The translations under genes were made by a program, and so were the position numbers. A stretch of DNA of 64,000 nt from Methyloversatilis thermotolerans (GTDB lineage Bacteria > Pseudomonadota > Gammaproteobacteria > Burkholderiales > Rhodocyclaceae), in assembly GCF_000372885.1 (NCBI RefSeq), contig NZ_KB889967.1:1856655-1920654 (forward strand). Reading direction: 5' to 3'. Positions within the stretch are counted from its first letter, which is position 1, and each line of letters starts with the position of its first letter. Below are positions 8,025 through 16,666 of this stretch, one piece after another. The notes below the pieces were generated by a model. It saw nothing but the letters and a program-made list of their open reading frames with translations. It searched no databases and was not told the DNA's origin.

Positions 8025-11000
8025 GCAGGAAACTCCAGATAGAAGCAGGCGCCCTCGCCCGGTGTACTGTCTGCCCAGACGCGTCCCCCCATACGCTGCA
8101 TCGCCTTGCGTACGAGAGCAAGACCCACACCGGTACCGGAGAATTCCTCGACGCGATGCAGGCGCTGGAAAATCTCGAAAATCCTCTCGTGATACTTCAT
8201 GTCGAAGCCTATGCCATTGTCCCTTATCGCGAGCACGATGCACGATCCCTGCTCCGCCGCGCTGATGGTGATGACCGGCGGATGCGCATCGCGGCTGAAC
8301 TTCAGCGCATTGTCAAACAGGTTGCGCAGGATGAGATCAAGCCCCTGACGGTCGGCACGTACCACCAGGGGCGGCACCTGCTGTATCACCTGCGCGGCGG
8401 CAGCCCTGATCTCGTCCACGCGGCGGCTCACCACACTCTGTACCAGTTCGCACAGGTCCACACGCTGCGATTCGAGGGCGCGCCTTTCCATGCGCGAATA
8501 GGCCAGCAGATCCTCGATCAAGGCGTGCATCTGGGCGGTGCCGGCCCGGATGTTGCCGAGGAAACGCACCGCCTGGGGATCGAGCACATCGCCATAGTCC
8601 TCGAGCAGAATCTTGCTGTAGCCGTCTATGCCGCGCAGCGGCGCTTTCAGGTCGTGCGACACCGCGTAGGAGAAGGATTCCAGTTCCTTCATGGCTGACG
8701 TGAGCGCCTCGGTGCGCTCGGCCACACGGCGTTCGAGGTCTGCATTCAGCGCGCGCAGCTCTTCCTGCGCATTCTTCAGGTCGGTGATGTTGCGCGCGAT
8801 GCCAAGCACGCCGATCAACCTGCCGTTGCTGGTACGCATCGGAACCTTGATGGTCTGCAGCAATATGCGCTCGCCGGACGCCTGGGAAACGAGCCATTCC
8901 TCGGTCACGTCGGGAAGTCCGCCCCGTGCGGCGATCTGATCGTGGGCACGGAAGCTGTCGGCCTGCTCGGGACTGACCAGGTCGTAGTCTGTCTTGCCCA
9001 CCAGGTCCGCTTCACGGATGTCCAGGACCTGCTCGAAGACCGGGTTGCAGGACATGAAATGTCCGTCCGGCGACTTGACCCACACCATGTCTGGCAAGGC
9101 AGCGAACAGCGTTCGGAGGTAGGTGCGCTCCTGCTCCGCCGCGCGCTCGGCATGGCGACGCGCCGTGATATCGACCGCCATGAACACGAAAATGCGCGCG
9201 CCATCCGGTGCCGGTATCGAGAAACTGCTTGCTTCGACCGCCAGCGTTCGCCCGCTGCGATGCTGCACCTCGTACTCGGCCGGCCCGAACGCGGTGCGTT
9301 CGCGCTCGAGATGTCTGAGGTGCTCGACGAATACCTGCGCCTGTGCCGCATCCAGCATGAGTTCGTCGCAGCGGCGCCCCATGGCCTCGTCCACCGACCA
9401 GCCGAACAGGCGGCTGGACGCATGATTCCAGTACAGCACACGCCCTTCGCGGTCGAACCACTGCACCGCCACATTGGGCGCGTGTTCCAGCGTTGCGCGC
9501 AGGCGCTCCTCGGATGCGCGCAAGGCCTGCTCCGCCTTGACCGTGTGGCTGACGTCCAGCAGCGTCCCCGCGTAGTGGATCACCGAGCCCGTGTCATCGG
9601 TTTCGTAGGCTGCGGTCGGCCGCAGATAGCGCACCGGTCCGCGATCCGGCGCAGTGCGGTAAAGGTAGGGCCCGCTGATGCGCTGACCCGCATCCATCTC
9701 GCGCACCGCGGTGCGCACCGCATCGCGGTCGTCCGGGTGGATAAGCGCCAGATAACCGGCCTCGTCCGGTGCCTCGTCACCCGGTTCGAGATGGAACAGC
9801 CGGAACATCTGCTCCGACCACCAGGCCCGGCGCGTGCTTGGACTGTACTCCCAGGACCCAAGGCCGGAAATGCGTTCGGCGGCATTGAGCCGGTTGCGCT
9901 CATGTTCCAGCGCCTGCTCCGCGAGGCGGCGCGAGGTGATGTCCTGCAGCACGGCAATGCAGAAATCCGGTGCCGCGCCGGGGCGCCACAGCGGTGTCAC
10001 GCTCAGGCTGACCCACACCACATGCCCGTCCCGGTGCAGCAGGCGCTTGTCGATCTGGAACTCACGCTGCCGGCCGCCGCGCAGCGCCTCCCGGCCAGCC
10101 ATGTCCGCGGCGACATCGTCCGGATGCGTGAGCTGCACGAAGTCCATCTGCAGCATTTCGCTTTGCGTGAATCCGGTGATTTCGCAGTACTTGGCATTCA
10201 CCTCGACGAATCGACCGGTGTGCGCATCCACGCGGGCGACACCGACTCCGGCCTGCTCGAATACGGCGCGCATGCGCTGTTCGCTGTCGCGCAGCGCGGC
10301 ATGCTGGGCCTGCAAGCGTATGGTCATGTCGTTGAAGGCATCGGCGATCCGCGCGAGCTCGTCGCGGCCGCCGATATCGAGCCGCGTGTCGAGCCGCCCC
10401 TCGCCCACCTGACGTGCCGCCTCCGCCAGGCTCTGCGCGCGCCTGAACCAGAACAGGTGGAGGAACAGAGCCAGCAGAAAGGCGGACAGCAATACGAAAA
10501 GCGCATCCCGTTGCAACTCGCCGCGACTTGCGTGCAACCTTTCGGCGACCGGCAGTTCAAGGTCGGAGCGTGCATAGAGCCGATGGCCGGACACCAGCGT
10601 CATGACCGCATAGACCGATTGTCCGTCCGCCGAGGTCGTCACGTTCAACGAGCGATCCATCGGCACCGGCTGTTCCAGCAGCGCGGAAGCCAGGCCACCA
10701 TCGGCAAGTTCGCTGACATGGCGCCCTATGCCCGCGCGATCCAGCGTGCCGAGCACGAGGCCACCGGGCGCGATCAGGAATACGTCGGTCAGATAGGGCC
10801 GCAAGCCCAGTTCCGCGACCGACCTGCGCAGGCGGGTCAGGTTGCGGTTGCTGATATCTTCGTCGAGCTGGGCCTGCATGCCGCCCAGCCGCTCGGCCAG
10901 CGAGCTGGTCTGTTCATGTTCCACCAGGCTGCGGTACTCGCGCAGCCGCAGCGCGTTGTTGGTCAGGGTCACCAGCAGCGCGAACACGGTGAGCAGAAGA

Positions 11001-11038
11001 GGCACCAGGGTGCGTGCGGGCAGGACCGGTCGCCTCAC
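8021..11038 (-). CDS. Membrane sensor histidine kinase with HAMP and several PAS domains
   Basis: A 1,005-residue inner-membrane sensor kinase. A first membrane helix lies near residues 8-28, a periplasmic sensing region follows to about 172, and a second helix spans about 175-198. Next come a HAMP linker (about 198-250) and about four PAS/PAC modules (about 255-760). The dimerisation/phosphoacceptor region contains SYAVSHDLKAPLRGIDG with His near residue 795. The ATPase domain has NLFDNALKFS, DNGIGFD and GTGVGLALV. It starts with GTG at 11038, overlapping the stop of the binding-protein gene (GTGA). The HisKA type and the Rcp1-like regulator downstream make a matched pair. The periplasmic loop may read the state of the co-encoded binding protein (inference). 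Confidence 0.93.
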   Translation of the reverse strand: MRRPVLPARTLVPLLLTVFALLVTLTNNALRLREYRSLVEHEQTSSLAERLGGMQAQLDEDISNRNLTRLRRSVAELGLRPYLTDVFLIAPGGLVLGTLDRAGIGRHVSELADGGLASALLEQPVPMDRSLNVTTSADGQSVYAVMTLVSGHRLYARSDLELPVAERLHASRGELQRDALFVLLSAFLLALFLHLFWFRRAQSLAEAARQVGEGRLDTRLDIGGRDELARIADAFNDMTIRLQAQHAALRDSEQRMRAVFEQAGVGVARVDAHTGRFVEVNAKYCEITGFTQSEMLQMDFVQLTHPDDVAADMAGREALRGGRQREFQIDKRLLHRDGHVVWVSLSVTPLWRPGAAPDFCIAVLQDITSRRLAEQALEHERNRLNAAERISGLGSWEYSPSTRRAWWSEQMFRLFHLEPGDEAPDEAGYLALIHPDDRDAVRTAVREMDAGQRISGPYLYRTAPDRGPVRYLRPTAAYETDDTGSVIHYAGTLLDVSHTVKAEQALRASEERLRATLEHAPNVAVQWFDREGRVLYWNHASSRLFGWSVDEAMGRRCDELMLDAAQAQVFVEHLRHLERERTAFGPAEYEVQHRSGRTLAVEASSFSIPAPDGARIFVFMAVDITARRHAERAAEQERTYLRTLFAALPDMVWVKSPDGHFMSCNPVFEQVLDIREADLVGKTDYDLVSPEQADSFRAHDQIAARGGLPDVTEEWLVSQASGERILLQTIKVPMRTSNGRLIGVLGIARNITDLKNAQEELRALNADLERRVAERTEALTSAMKELESFSYAVSHDLKAPLRGIDGYSKILLEDYGDVLDPQAVRFLGNIRAGTAQMHALIEDLLAYSRMERRALESQRVDLCELVQSVVSRRVDEIRAAAAQVIQQVPPLVVRADRQGLDLILRNLFDNALKFSRDAHPPVITISAAEQGSCIVLAIRDNGIGFDMKYHERIFEIFQRLHRVEEFSGTGVGLALVRKAMQRMGGRVWADSTPGEGACFYLEFPA

Positions 11039-12045
11039 CGGATACTCCTTCCGGCGGCTGCGGGCAGACGCTTGTCGAACAGGTCATTCCAGTCCGGATC
11101 GGCCATCAGCCGCCCGGCCGCCTTCAGGTCGGCGCTCACGCGCTCCAGATCGAGCAGGCCCACCGATGGCGCGGCATCGATCAGCGCGCGGCTTTCGTGT
11201 GCCGAGAACAGCCGGATTCCCTTGAGCGCATCCAGATACTCGCCGGCGCTCAGGCCAAGGCCGGGTGCCAGCAGCCCGGCCGCGGCGTCGACTTCGGACA
11301 GCAGGGCGCGACGGCCGTCGTCGAAGGCACTGAGCAGAAGGGTGACATCGTGCCATCGCGCTTCGGCCACCTCGCCACGTACCACCAGTACGTCGATCAC
11401 CTCGCCCTGGATATGGGCGCTGTCAAGCACGTTGCTGAAGCCCGCGGCAAGCAGCCGGGAAATGACCGGTTCGAAGGTGATCACGGCATCCACCTGCCCC
11501 CGGCGCATCATGTCCTCGTGCATGACCGCCGGCGCATAGACCAGCGTCAGCTCTTCGCTGCGCAACCGTCCCTCCTCGCTCAGGCGCGCAAGCATGGTGG
11601 AGGCAAGGGCGGTGTCCTCGAGGCCAAGGCGAACACCGCGCAGATCGGAAGGCTGACGCAGGTGCGGCGCGGCAATCACCGCATCTCCGCCCTTGGACTG
11701 GCTCAGGATGGCGACGATGCGGATGTCGGTGCCGGTCGCCGCCAGCTCTATCGCCTCGGGCAAGGTCAGTCCTGCCGCGTCGATCAGCCCGTTGCGCAAC
11801 TGGCGAGCGCTGTCCGCGGTGCTCTCCAGTTCCACCACCTTGAGCACGTCGCGATCGACCAGCTCCATCTCGCGTGCGAACACCAGCGGGTCATAGCCGA
11901 TCCACGGGTTCAGCCCGACCGTCAGCGGCGCGCGTGGAGGCGCCTCGCAACCGCCTGCCCCGATGAGCAGGATGGCCGCGAGGGTCAGGCGGACCACGTG
12001 TCGAAATACTCGAAAAAGCGGTTTTGCGGTGTTCTTGTATGCCAT
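11035..12045 (-). CDS. NMT1/TauA-type periplasmic substrate-binding lipoprotein, first gene of a signalling operon
   Basis: A 336-residue binding protein of the nitrate/taurine/NMT1 class. The N-terminus is basic and then hydrophobic, ending in LIGAGGC, a plausible although not perfect lipobox with Cys near residue 33. The mature part starts with LTVGLNPWIGYDPLVFARE and has PSDLRGVRLGLEDTALAS, typical of this fold. No ABC permease or ATPase is adjacent. Instead it heads an operon with a sensor kinase, a response regulator and a cyclic-di-GMP enzyme, all overlapping. The likely role is ligand capture for signalling rather than transport (inference). The ligand cannot be read from the sequence. 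Confidence 0.85.
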   Translation of the reverse strand: MAYKNTAKPLFRVFRHVVRLTLAAILLIGAGGCEAPPRAPLTVGLNPWIGYDPLVFAREMELVDRDVLKVVELESTADSARQLRNGLIDAAGLTLPEAIELAATGTDIRIVAILSQSKGGDAVIAAPHLRQPSDLRGVRLGLEDTALASTMLARLSEEGRLRSEELTLVYAPAVMHEDMMRRGQVDAVITFEPVISRLLAAGFSNVLDSAHIQGEVIDVLVVRGEVAEARWHDVTLLLSAFDDGRRALLSEVDAAAGLLAPGLGLSAGEYLDALKGIRLFSAHESRALIDAAPSVGLLDLERVSADLKAAGRLMADPDWNDLFDKRLPAAAGRSIR

Positions 12046-12081
12046 GCGACCATCGCCGGGACAGTCCTGCGCAAACAGCGA

Positions 12082-12097
12082 CTCCGGAAGTCCGGAG
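12082..12097. promoter_or_regulatory. Inverted repeat upstream of the signalling operon
   Basis: CTCCGGA and TCCGGAG form a perfect 7-bp inverted repeat around a 2-base centre, 37 bases upstream of the binding-protein start. Position and symmetry suit an operator, but no regulator is identified. Another short palindrome, GAGAAC-C-GTTCTC, lies at 12177-12189. The rest of 12046-12380 shows no gene I can support. Confidence 0.3.
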
Positions 12098-12384
12098 CCA
12101 TGGACATCCTACAGCGAGCCAGGGGCGTCGTGCAGCCCTCCGCATGTCATGCAGCCTGCCGGACTGTCGCATGATCGAGAACCGTTCTCATGCGCCGCGC
12201 GAAAGAAGGGCGCGCCGGCCGTAGCGCTGCGCGGCCTGCGGGAGAGGACGCGGAACGTGGCGCGCGCGGCCGAGCAGCGGACTCGCTTCACTCCGTCCGC
12301 GTGCGTGCAGCCGCACAGGCCGCGGAGCTGCGACAGGGCGCACGAACACCGGCTCGACCCGGTGTGAGCGGGTCACTCCGCCTT

Positions 12385-12411
12385 ATTGCGAACGATTCTT
12401 GTTTACATTGC
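12385..12411. promoter_or_regulatory. Putative Fur box
   Basis: This A/T-rich island in a GC-rich context contains TGCGAACGATTCTTGTTTAC, close to Fur sites in betaproteobacteria. It shares TGCGAAC-A/G-ATT with the complementary strand of the site upstream of the FecI sigma gene at 55211-55235. It lies 84 bases before the start of the 146-residue gene at 12495, with a possible -10 (TAGAGT) at about 12425. Iron control of that gene is inferred. Confidence 0.55.
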
Positions 12412-12494
12412 ACCGCGTACGCGCTAGAGTCACCGCTGCACCCGGCGGATCCTTCTTCTGGAAGCGCGCCGCCTTCACGAAGAAGGTACCGAGC

Positions 12495-12935
12495 ATGACC
12501 GTCCCCTACCGAAGCCGGAAGCCCGCTGCCCTCCTCCGCTCACGCGTGCCGTCCGGTGCGGATGACGATGCATGCGCGCTCGAACTGCTGTCGTCGGCGC
12601 ATGAGCATGGCGCCCTGGTGCGCCATCTCGCCCTCGTGCAGCGCCGCTGCTCGGCGCTGGTCGCCGAACAGGCCCGGCTCATCGAACGTCAGGAGGCGGA
12701 ACTGATGCGGCTGCGTGGCGAACTGATCCGGCACTGCACGCGCGCCTGGCTCACCCATGCCTATTCGGCCGAAAAGCTGCCGCAGGCGGACGCGCTGGTC
12801 TGCCTCACCGGCTGCCTGAGCCAGGGTGGCCACTGGCTGGACGAGCACTACTGCCGCCGCAAGGCACAGCCCTGCGACAGGCTCACGACCTTCGTCAGCC
12901 TCGCAGGCCTGCGCGGCATGCCGGCCGATGCCTGA
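12495..12935 (+). CDS. Conserved-looking hypothetical protein, Cys/His-containing, behind a Fur-like site
   Basis: I do not recognise this 146-residue protein. The ATG at 12495 begins MTVPYRSRKPAALL and is preceded by GAAGG (12482-12486). The frame extends upstream but through the promoter-like region. Residues of about 30-80 form a likely amphipathic or coiled-coil helix (QARLIERQEAELMRLRGELI). The C-terminal half has HCTRAW, VCLTGCLSQGGHW and CRRKAQPC, giving several Cys and His that could bind metal, although the spacing fits no motif I can name. It stands alone between two minus-strand operons. The Fur-like site upstream suggests expression under iron limitation. Confidence 0.7.
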   Translation: MTVPYRSRKPAALLRSRVPSGADDDACALELLSSAHEHGALVRHLALVQRRCSALVAEQARLIERQEAELMRLRGELIRHCTRAWLTHAYSAEKLPQADALVCLTGCLSQGGHWLDEHYCRRKAQPCDRLTTFVSLAGLRGMPADA

Positions 12936-12982
12936 GCGTCACCGATCGCCGATGCCGCGCGGCGATCGGGTGGTGAAAACGC

Positions 12983-13789
12983 TCATACGATCACGCCGCC
13001 ATCGACCACGATTTCCTGACCGGTAATGTTGCGCCCGCCCTCGCCCGCGAGAAAGCGCACCGTCGCCACCACATCCGCCGTTTCGTTGGGGCGGCGCAAT
13101 GCCATGCCCATGGCCTGTACGTAGCGATCGAGCACCTGCTCCTCGCTGATGCCTTCCGCCTCCGCCTGCGCCGCCCAGCGGTTGCGCATGCGTTCGACCG
13201 CGATCGCGCCCGGCGCCACCACGTTGGCGGTCACGCCATGCGGGCCTACCTCGAGTGCGGCACTGCGGGTGAGACCGCGCAGCGCCCACTTGGATGTGGC
13301 GTAGCCGGCGCGACCGGCGCGGCCACGCATGCCGTGCGTGCCGCCGATATTGATCACCCGTCCGCTGCCCTGCCGGCACATCACGGGCAGCAACAGGGAC
13401 ATGGTGAGGAAGGGCCCGCGCAGATTGGTCGCCATGACCTGGTCGAAATCGCGCACCTGCAACTGCCCGACCGGGTCACCCAGCGGCCCTGGAATGCCGG
13501 CCGCATTGACCAGCACGTCGGCGCGGCCGCCGGACCACTGCAGAAAGGCTTCGACGGCGGATGCCAGCGCATCCTCGTCGCACACATCGGCCGGCAGCAC
13601 GCAGGCGGCGCGTCCGAGCGCACGTATGCGGCCGGCGGTCGCCTCCAGTGCCTCGATGCGGCGGCCCAGCACGCCGACATCGTAGCCATCCTCCGCCAGC
13701 GCAATCGCCACATCCCGCCCGGTACCGCTGCTGGCGCCGGTCACCAGCGCCACCGGCGCCGACCGGTCAGAACCGTGCGTGTCCATCAT
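12983..13789 (-). CDS. Short-chain dehydrogenase/reductase (first of four related copies)
   Basis: A 268-residue classical SDR that should oxidise a hydroxyl or reduce a carbonyl using NAD(P). The cofactor motif is VTGASSGTGRDV, NAAG follows near residue 95, and the active-site pair is Tyr163/Lys167 in YATSKW. The usual catalytic Ser-Ser is replaced by Gly149-Gly150-Thr151 (INIGGTHGMRGRAG), a change shared by all four SDRs in this region. The ATG at 13789 overlaps the PhyH stop (ATGA); a second ATG follows immediately. It is the last gene of the TonB receptor operon, so it probably acts on the product of the neighbouring PhyH oxygenase (inference). Confidence 0.9.
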   Translation of the reverse strand: MMDTHGSDRSAPVALVTGASSGTGRDVAIALAEDGYDVGVLGRRIEALEATAGRIRALGRAACVLPADVCDEDALASAVEAFLQWSGGRADVLVNAAGIPGPLGDPVGQLQVRDFDQVMATNLRGPFLTMSLLLPVMCRQGSGRVINIGGTHGMRGRAGRAGYATSKWALRGLTRSAALEVGPHGVTANVVAPGAIAVERMRNRWAAQAEAEGISEEQVLDRYVQAMGMALRRPNETADVVATVRFLAGEGGRNITGQEIVVDGGVIV

Positions 13790-14658
13790 GCCTTCACCGT
13801 GCGGTCGAACTGGCGTTCGCGCGCCAGCGCCTGGGCCTTGTAGATGGAGCTGCCGGCACGCGACGGCCACGGCAGCTTGATGAAATTCGGCTCGCAGCGC
13901 ACATGGCTGGTTTCCGGGCCGCTCAGGATGCGGCTGTTGTACTCGTCCCAGTCCACGTCGTAGAACAGCGGATAGGCGTCGCTTGCCGCGTACTCGAGGA
14001 AGAGGATGCGGCGCGGATGGCCGGACTTGTTGGCACCCGATCCGTGCATGGTCATCGGGTGGTGCAGCGACACCGTACCGGCCGGACCGGTCAGCGACAC
14101 CGCCTGCGACAGATCCACTTCCTGGCCGATCACGTCGACCGCGCCGACAAAGCCCATGCCCGGTTCATGATGTTCGAACAGAGGTCCCTTGTGGCTGCCC
14201 GGCAGCACATGCATCGGGCCGTTGTCCGGCGTCACGTCGTCGATCATGACCGAGGCGACGCAGGTGGACATATTGGTGTGCGGCGCGAATGCCCAGTCCT
14301 GATGCCATTCCAGCGGCGAACCGGCGCGCGCCGCCTTCATGTTGATCTTGCTGTGGTTGAGCCGGACGTGTTCGCCGCAGATGCGCTGCACCAGTTCGAA
14401 AATGGCCGGATGACGAGCCAGGTTGAAATAGAACGCATCCACGCGATGCGGCTTCTTGATGCGCTGGACCAGCGGCTGGTCAGGCGTGTGATCCGACTCG
14501 AAGTCGAATATCGCGTTGTCCTCGGCCACGCCGCGCGCCTGCGCGGCCACGCGGTCGGTGACCGCGCGCAGTTCGGCCACCTCGGCCGGGCTCAGCGCGC
14601 CCTCGATCAGCGCATAGCCTTGTTCCTGGTATTGCTGGTACAGCTTGTCGGTACTCAT
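13786..14658 (-). CDS. Phytanoyl-CoA dioxygenase (PhyH) family Fe(II)/2-oxoglutarate oxygenase
   Basis: A 290-residue non-haem iron oxygenase of the PhyH family, which hydroxylates substrates using 2-oxoglutarate and O2. The iron ligands are visible as His119 and Asp121 (EWHQDWAF) and His205 (MTMHGSG). Arg216/Arg217 in GHPRR is the likely 2-oxoglutarate contact. The family contains both CoA-ester and small-molecule hydroxylases, so the substrate is open. The start at 14658 has a strong AAGAGGA site upstream; an alternative ATG at 14688 overlaps the stop of the preceding gene (ATGA). It lies between a hydro-lyase and an SDR in the TonB receptor operon, fitting oxidation of an imported compound. 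Confidence 0.88.
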   Translation of the reverse strand: MSTDKLYQQYQEQGYALIEGALSPAEVAELRAVTDRVAAQARGVAEDNAIFDFESDHTPDQPLVQRIKKPHRVDAFYFNLARHPAIFELVQRICGEHVRLNHSKINMKAARAGSPLEWHQDWAFAPHTNMSTCVASVMIDDVTPDNGPMHVLPGSHKGPLFEHHEPGMGFVGAVDVIGQEVDLSQAVSLTGPAGTVSLHHPMTMHGSGANKSGHPRRILFLEYAASDAYPLFYDVDWDEYNSRILSGPETSHVRCEPNFIKLPWPSRAGSSIYKAQALARERQFDRTVKA

Positions 14659-14684
14659 GTCGATGTCCTCTTGTGAAACTCTGT

Positions 14685-15506
14685 TCATGTCCGTATGCCG
14701 GTATCCGACCGGTGCGGCAGGTCGGTGACCGGGACGTCGGTCACCACCATGTGTGCCTTGTGATGCGTAATGCAAAGCGGCAGCCGTGCCGCGCGCGCAG
14801 CAAGCTGCGCGGTCGCGCCACAGGCCCAGAAGACGGGCAGTTCGTCCGGCATGAGCGTGGTCAGCCCGTGACCGCCATAGGGCGCCGACAGATCCGCGAT
14901 GCCTATCAGTTCCGGGGCGCCCAGATGTACCGGCTCGCCGTGGAACATCGGGTAGTGCTGCGACACCGTGATGGCGCGTATCGCGTCGGCAGCGCGCAAG
15001 GCGCGCATCGACACCACGAGCGGACCGGCAAAGGGCCCGGCCGCCTCGGTCTGCAGACCGGTCACATACATGGCCGACACCGTGCCCTCGTCCAGATGCC
15101 TGAGCCGCACGCCTGCCCGTTGCAGCACGGCCTCGAACGAGAACGAGCAGCCCAGAACAAAGGCGACCAGGTCGTCCCGCCACAGATCGGCGATGGACAC
15201 CGGCGTGGCCACCGGTTCGCCGTCGCGGAACACGGTGTAGCCGCCGACATCGGTGCGCAGATCCATATCGGCGGCCAGTTCGGAAACGCGAGGCTCGCCC
15301 GGCCGGCTGCGCCCGAGCACCGGCAGCGCACGCGGGTTGCGCTGGCAGTAGCGCTCGAAATCGTCGGCATGTGCGCGTGGCACGATCATCAGGTTGCCCT
15401 GCACGTGGTCCGGCGCCAGCCCGCTGGTGAAGCCGCGGTAACGACCGTCGCGTATCGCACGCCTGACCGCCGCCGGCGACCGGATATCGAAATCGTATGT
15501 GCTCAT
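14685..15506 (-). CDS. DUF1445/YcsI-type putative hydro-lyase (D-glutamate cyclase family)
   Basis: This 273-residue protein matches the DUF1445 putative hydro-lyase family by SPAAVRRAIRDGRYRGFTSG, APDHVQGNLMIVPR, FVLGCSFSFE and FWACGATAQ. The family includes the mammalian mitochondrial D-glutamate cyclase and bacterial YcsI, which is often near 5-oxoprolinase genes. Reactions known or proposed for the family are dehydration or lactam formation on small acids. It follows tonB by 10 bases. Its presence on the same chromosome segment as HyuA/HyuB (5-oxoprolinase superfamily) is suggestive of lactam or hydantoin chemistry, but this is inference. Confidence 0.85.
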   Translation of the reverse strand: MSTYDFDIRSPAAVRRAIRDGRYRGFTSGLAPDHVQGNLMIVPRAHADDFERYCQRNPRALPVLGRSRPGEPRVSELAADMDLRTDVGGYTVFRDGEPVATPVSIADLWRDDLVAFVLGCSFSFEAVLQRAGVRLRHLDEGTVSAMYVTGLQTEAAGPFAGPLVVSMRALRAADAIRAITVSQHYPMFHGEPVHLGAPELIGIADLSAPYGGHGLTTLMPDELPVFWACGATAQLAARAARLPLCITHHKAHMVVTDVPVTDLPHRSDTGIRT

Positions 15507-15516
15507 CCGGTCAGTC

Positions 15517-16233
15517 TCAGGGCGATACGAACTGCACCGTCACGGTAAACACGTGCTCGTCGCTGCCGGCCCACGCCTCGGCCGGCCACGCCGGGTAACG
15601 GCCGCCACGCACGATGGACAGCGCCTGCTTGTCGAGTATCGGCGAACCGGACCCGCGCTCCACCTCGACATTGCGCACCTGGCCGGACCGCGTGAGCGAG
15701 AAGCGCACGACAGTGGCGCCTTCCGGACGCAGGCGACGCGCATCGCCGGAGGTCGGATACTCGGTGATGCTGCGGATGTAGCCGCGCAGGCGGTCCACAT
15801 AGCCGGCCTGTATCGCCGCCGTATTGACCTGGGGCACCGCAGGTGCCGGTGCCGGCGCGGGCGGCGGCGGCGGTGCCGGGGGCGGAGGCTCGGGTGCCGG
15901 CGGCGGCGCCTCAGGTTGAACGGGCACAGGAGGCGGCGGCGGCTCCACCGCGGGCGTTGGCAAGGGGGCGGGGGGCGGCAGCGGCCTGGGCGGCGCCTGC
16001 TTCGGCGGCGGCACCGGTGCCGGAGGTGGCGGCGGCACCGGCTGCGGCGGCGGTGGTGGCGCCTCGGGCGGCGCCTCTTCCGCCAGCAGCATCACCACCG
16101 GTGGCTCCTCGACCGGCGGCGTCACCTCGGCAGGCCGGATCGCCGGCGCGAAAACGATGGCGAGGACGGCGGCGGCGGTGCCGAGCAGCCCCAGGCTGCC
16201 GGACACCTTCTCGAATGGATCTCGGGTGCTCAC
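15517..16233 (-). CDS. tonB: TonB energy-transducing protein
   Basis: A 238-residue periplasm-spanning TonB that couples the ExbB/ExbD proton motor to an outer-membrane receptor. It has a short cytoplasmic start, one membrane helix (about residues 13-31), a very long Pro-rich spacer (about 38-135) and a C-terminal TonB domain with YPTSGDARRLRPEGATVVRFSLTRSG split over about residues 158-185. The start is a GTG at 16233, 10 bases after the exbD stop. Together with exbB, exbD and a receptor in one operon it forms a dedicated uptake machine. Confidence 0.93.
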   Translation of the reverse strand: MSTRDPFEKVSGSLGLLGTAAAVLAIVFAPAIRPAEVTPPVEEPPVVMLLAEEAPPEAPPPPPQPVPPPPPAPVPPPKQAPPRPLPPPAPLPTPAVEPPPPPVPVQPEAPPPAPEPPPPAPPPPPAPAPAPAVPQVNTAAIQAGYVDRLRGYIRSITEYPTSGDARRLRPEGATVVRFSLTRSGQVRNVEVERGSGSPILDKQALSIVRGGRYPAWPAEAWAGSDEHVFTVTVQFVSP

Positions 16234-16243
16234 GATGGGCCGC

Positions 16244-16654
16244 TCAGGATCGGTGCTTGGCGATGATGGATGCCGCCGGCATGCCTGCCATCTTCAATTG
16301 ATCCAGCAGTTCGACCAGGGTCTGCAGGTTGGAACCGCCGTCTCCGGCGATGATCACCTGCGCCTTCCGGTCACCCGCCCGCTGCTTCAGTCGATCCGCC
16401 ACCGATGCCATCGGCGTGGCTTCGCCATCGACATACACCGCGCCATCGCTGTCCACGGTGAGCGTGATGCGCAATGGCTCGTCCTTCACCGGGTCGGGCG
16501 CAGCCGACCCCGGCAACGCCACGTTCAGGCCCAGCGCCGGCAGCACATTGGTACTGATGAGCACGAAGAACACCAGCAGGAACATCATCACATCGATCAT
16601 CGGAATGATTTCGATGCGCGCCTGGCGCTGCTTGCGTTGGGGAAAGGATCTCAT
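16244..16654 (-). CDS. exbD: ExbD-type biopolymer transport protein
   Basis: A 136-residue ExbD with one N-terminal membrane helix. The essential membrane Asp is in IPMIDVMMFLLVFFVL, and the periplasmic domain ends with VELLDQLKMAGM. A strong AAGGAG site lies 8 bases before the ATG. It works with ExbB as a proton-driven motor for TonB. It sits 12 bases after exbB and 10 before tonB. Confidence 0.95.
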   Translation of the reverse strand: MRSFPQRKQRQARIEIIPMIDVMMFLLVFFVLISTNVLPALGLNVALPGSAAPDPVKDEPLRITLTVDSDGAVYVDGEATPMASVADRLKQRAGDRKAQVIIAGDGGSNLQTLVELLDQLKMAGMPAASIIAKHRS

Positions 16655-16666
16655 GGTCGGCGCTCC

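Noticed and set aside
12190-12498. A 102-codon plus-strand frame upstream of the 146-residue gene
   Set aside because: It is Arg/Ala-rich, runs through the Fur-like site and promoter, and has no ribosome site or family resemblance. It looks like a chance open frame in GC-rich DNA.
14656-14688. ATG at 14688 as the PhyH start
   Set aside because: It overlaps the previous stop neatly, but the ATG at 14658 has a much better AAGAGGA ribosome site. Both remain possible.
15800-16100. Very repetitive GC-rich stretch that could be read as a repeat array
   Set aside because: It encodes the Pro-rich spacer of TonB; the repetition comes from Pro codons.
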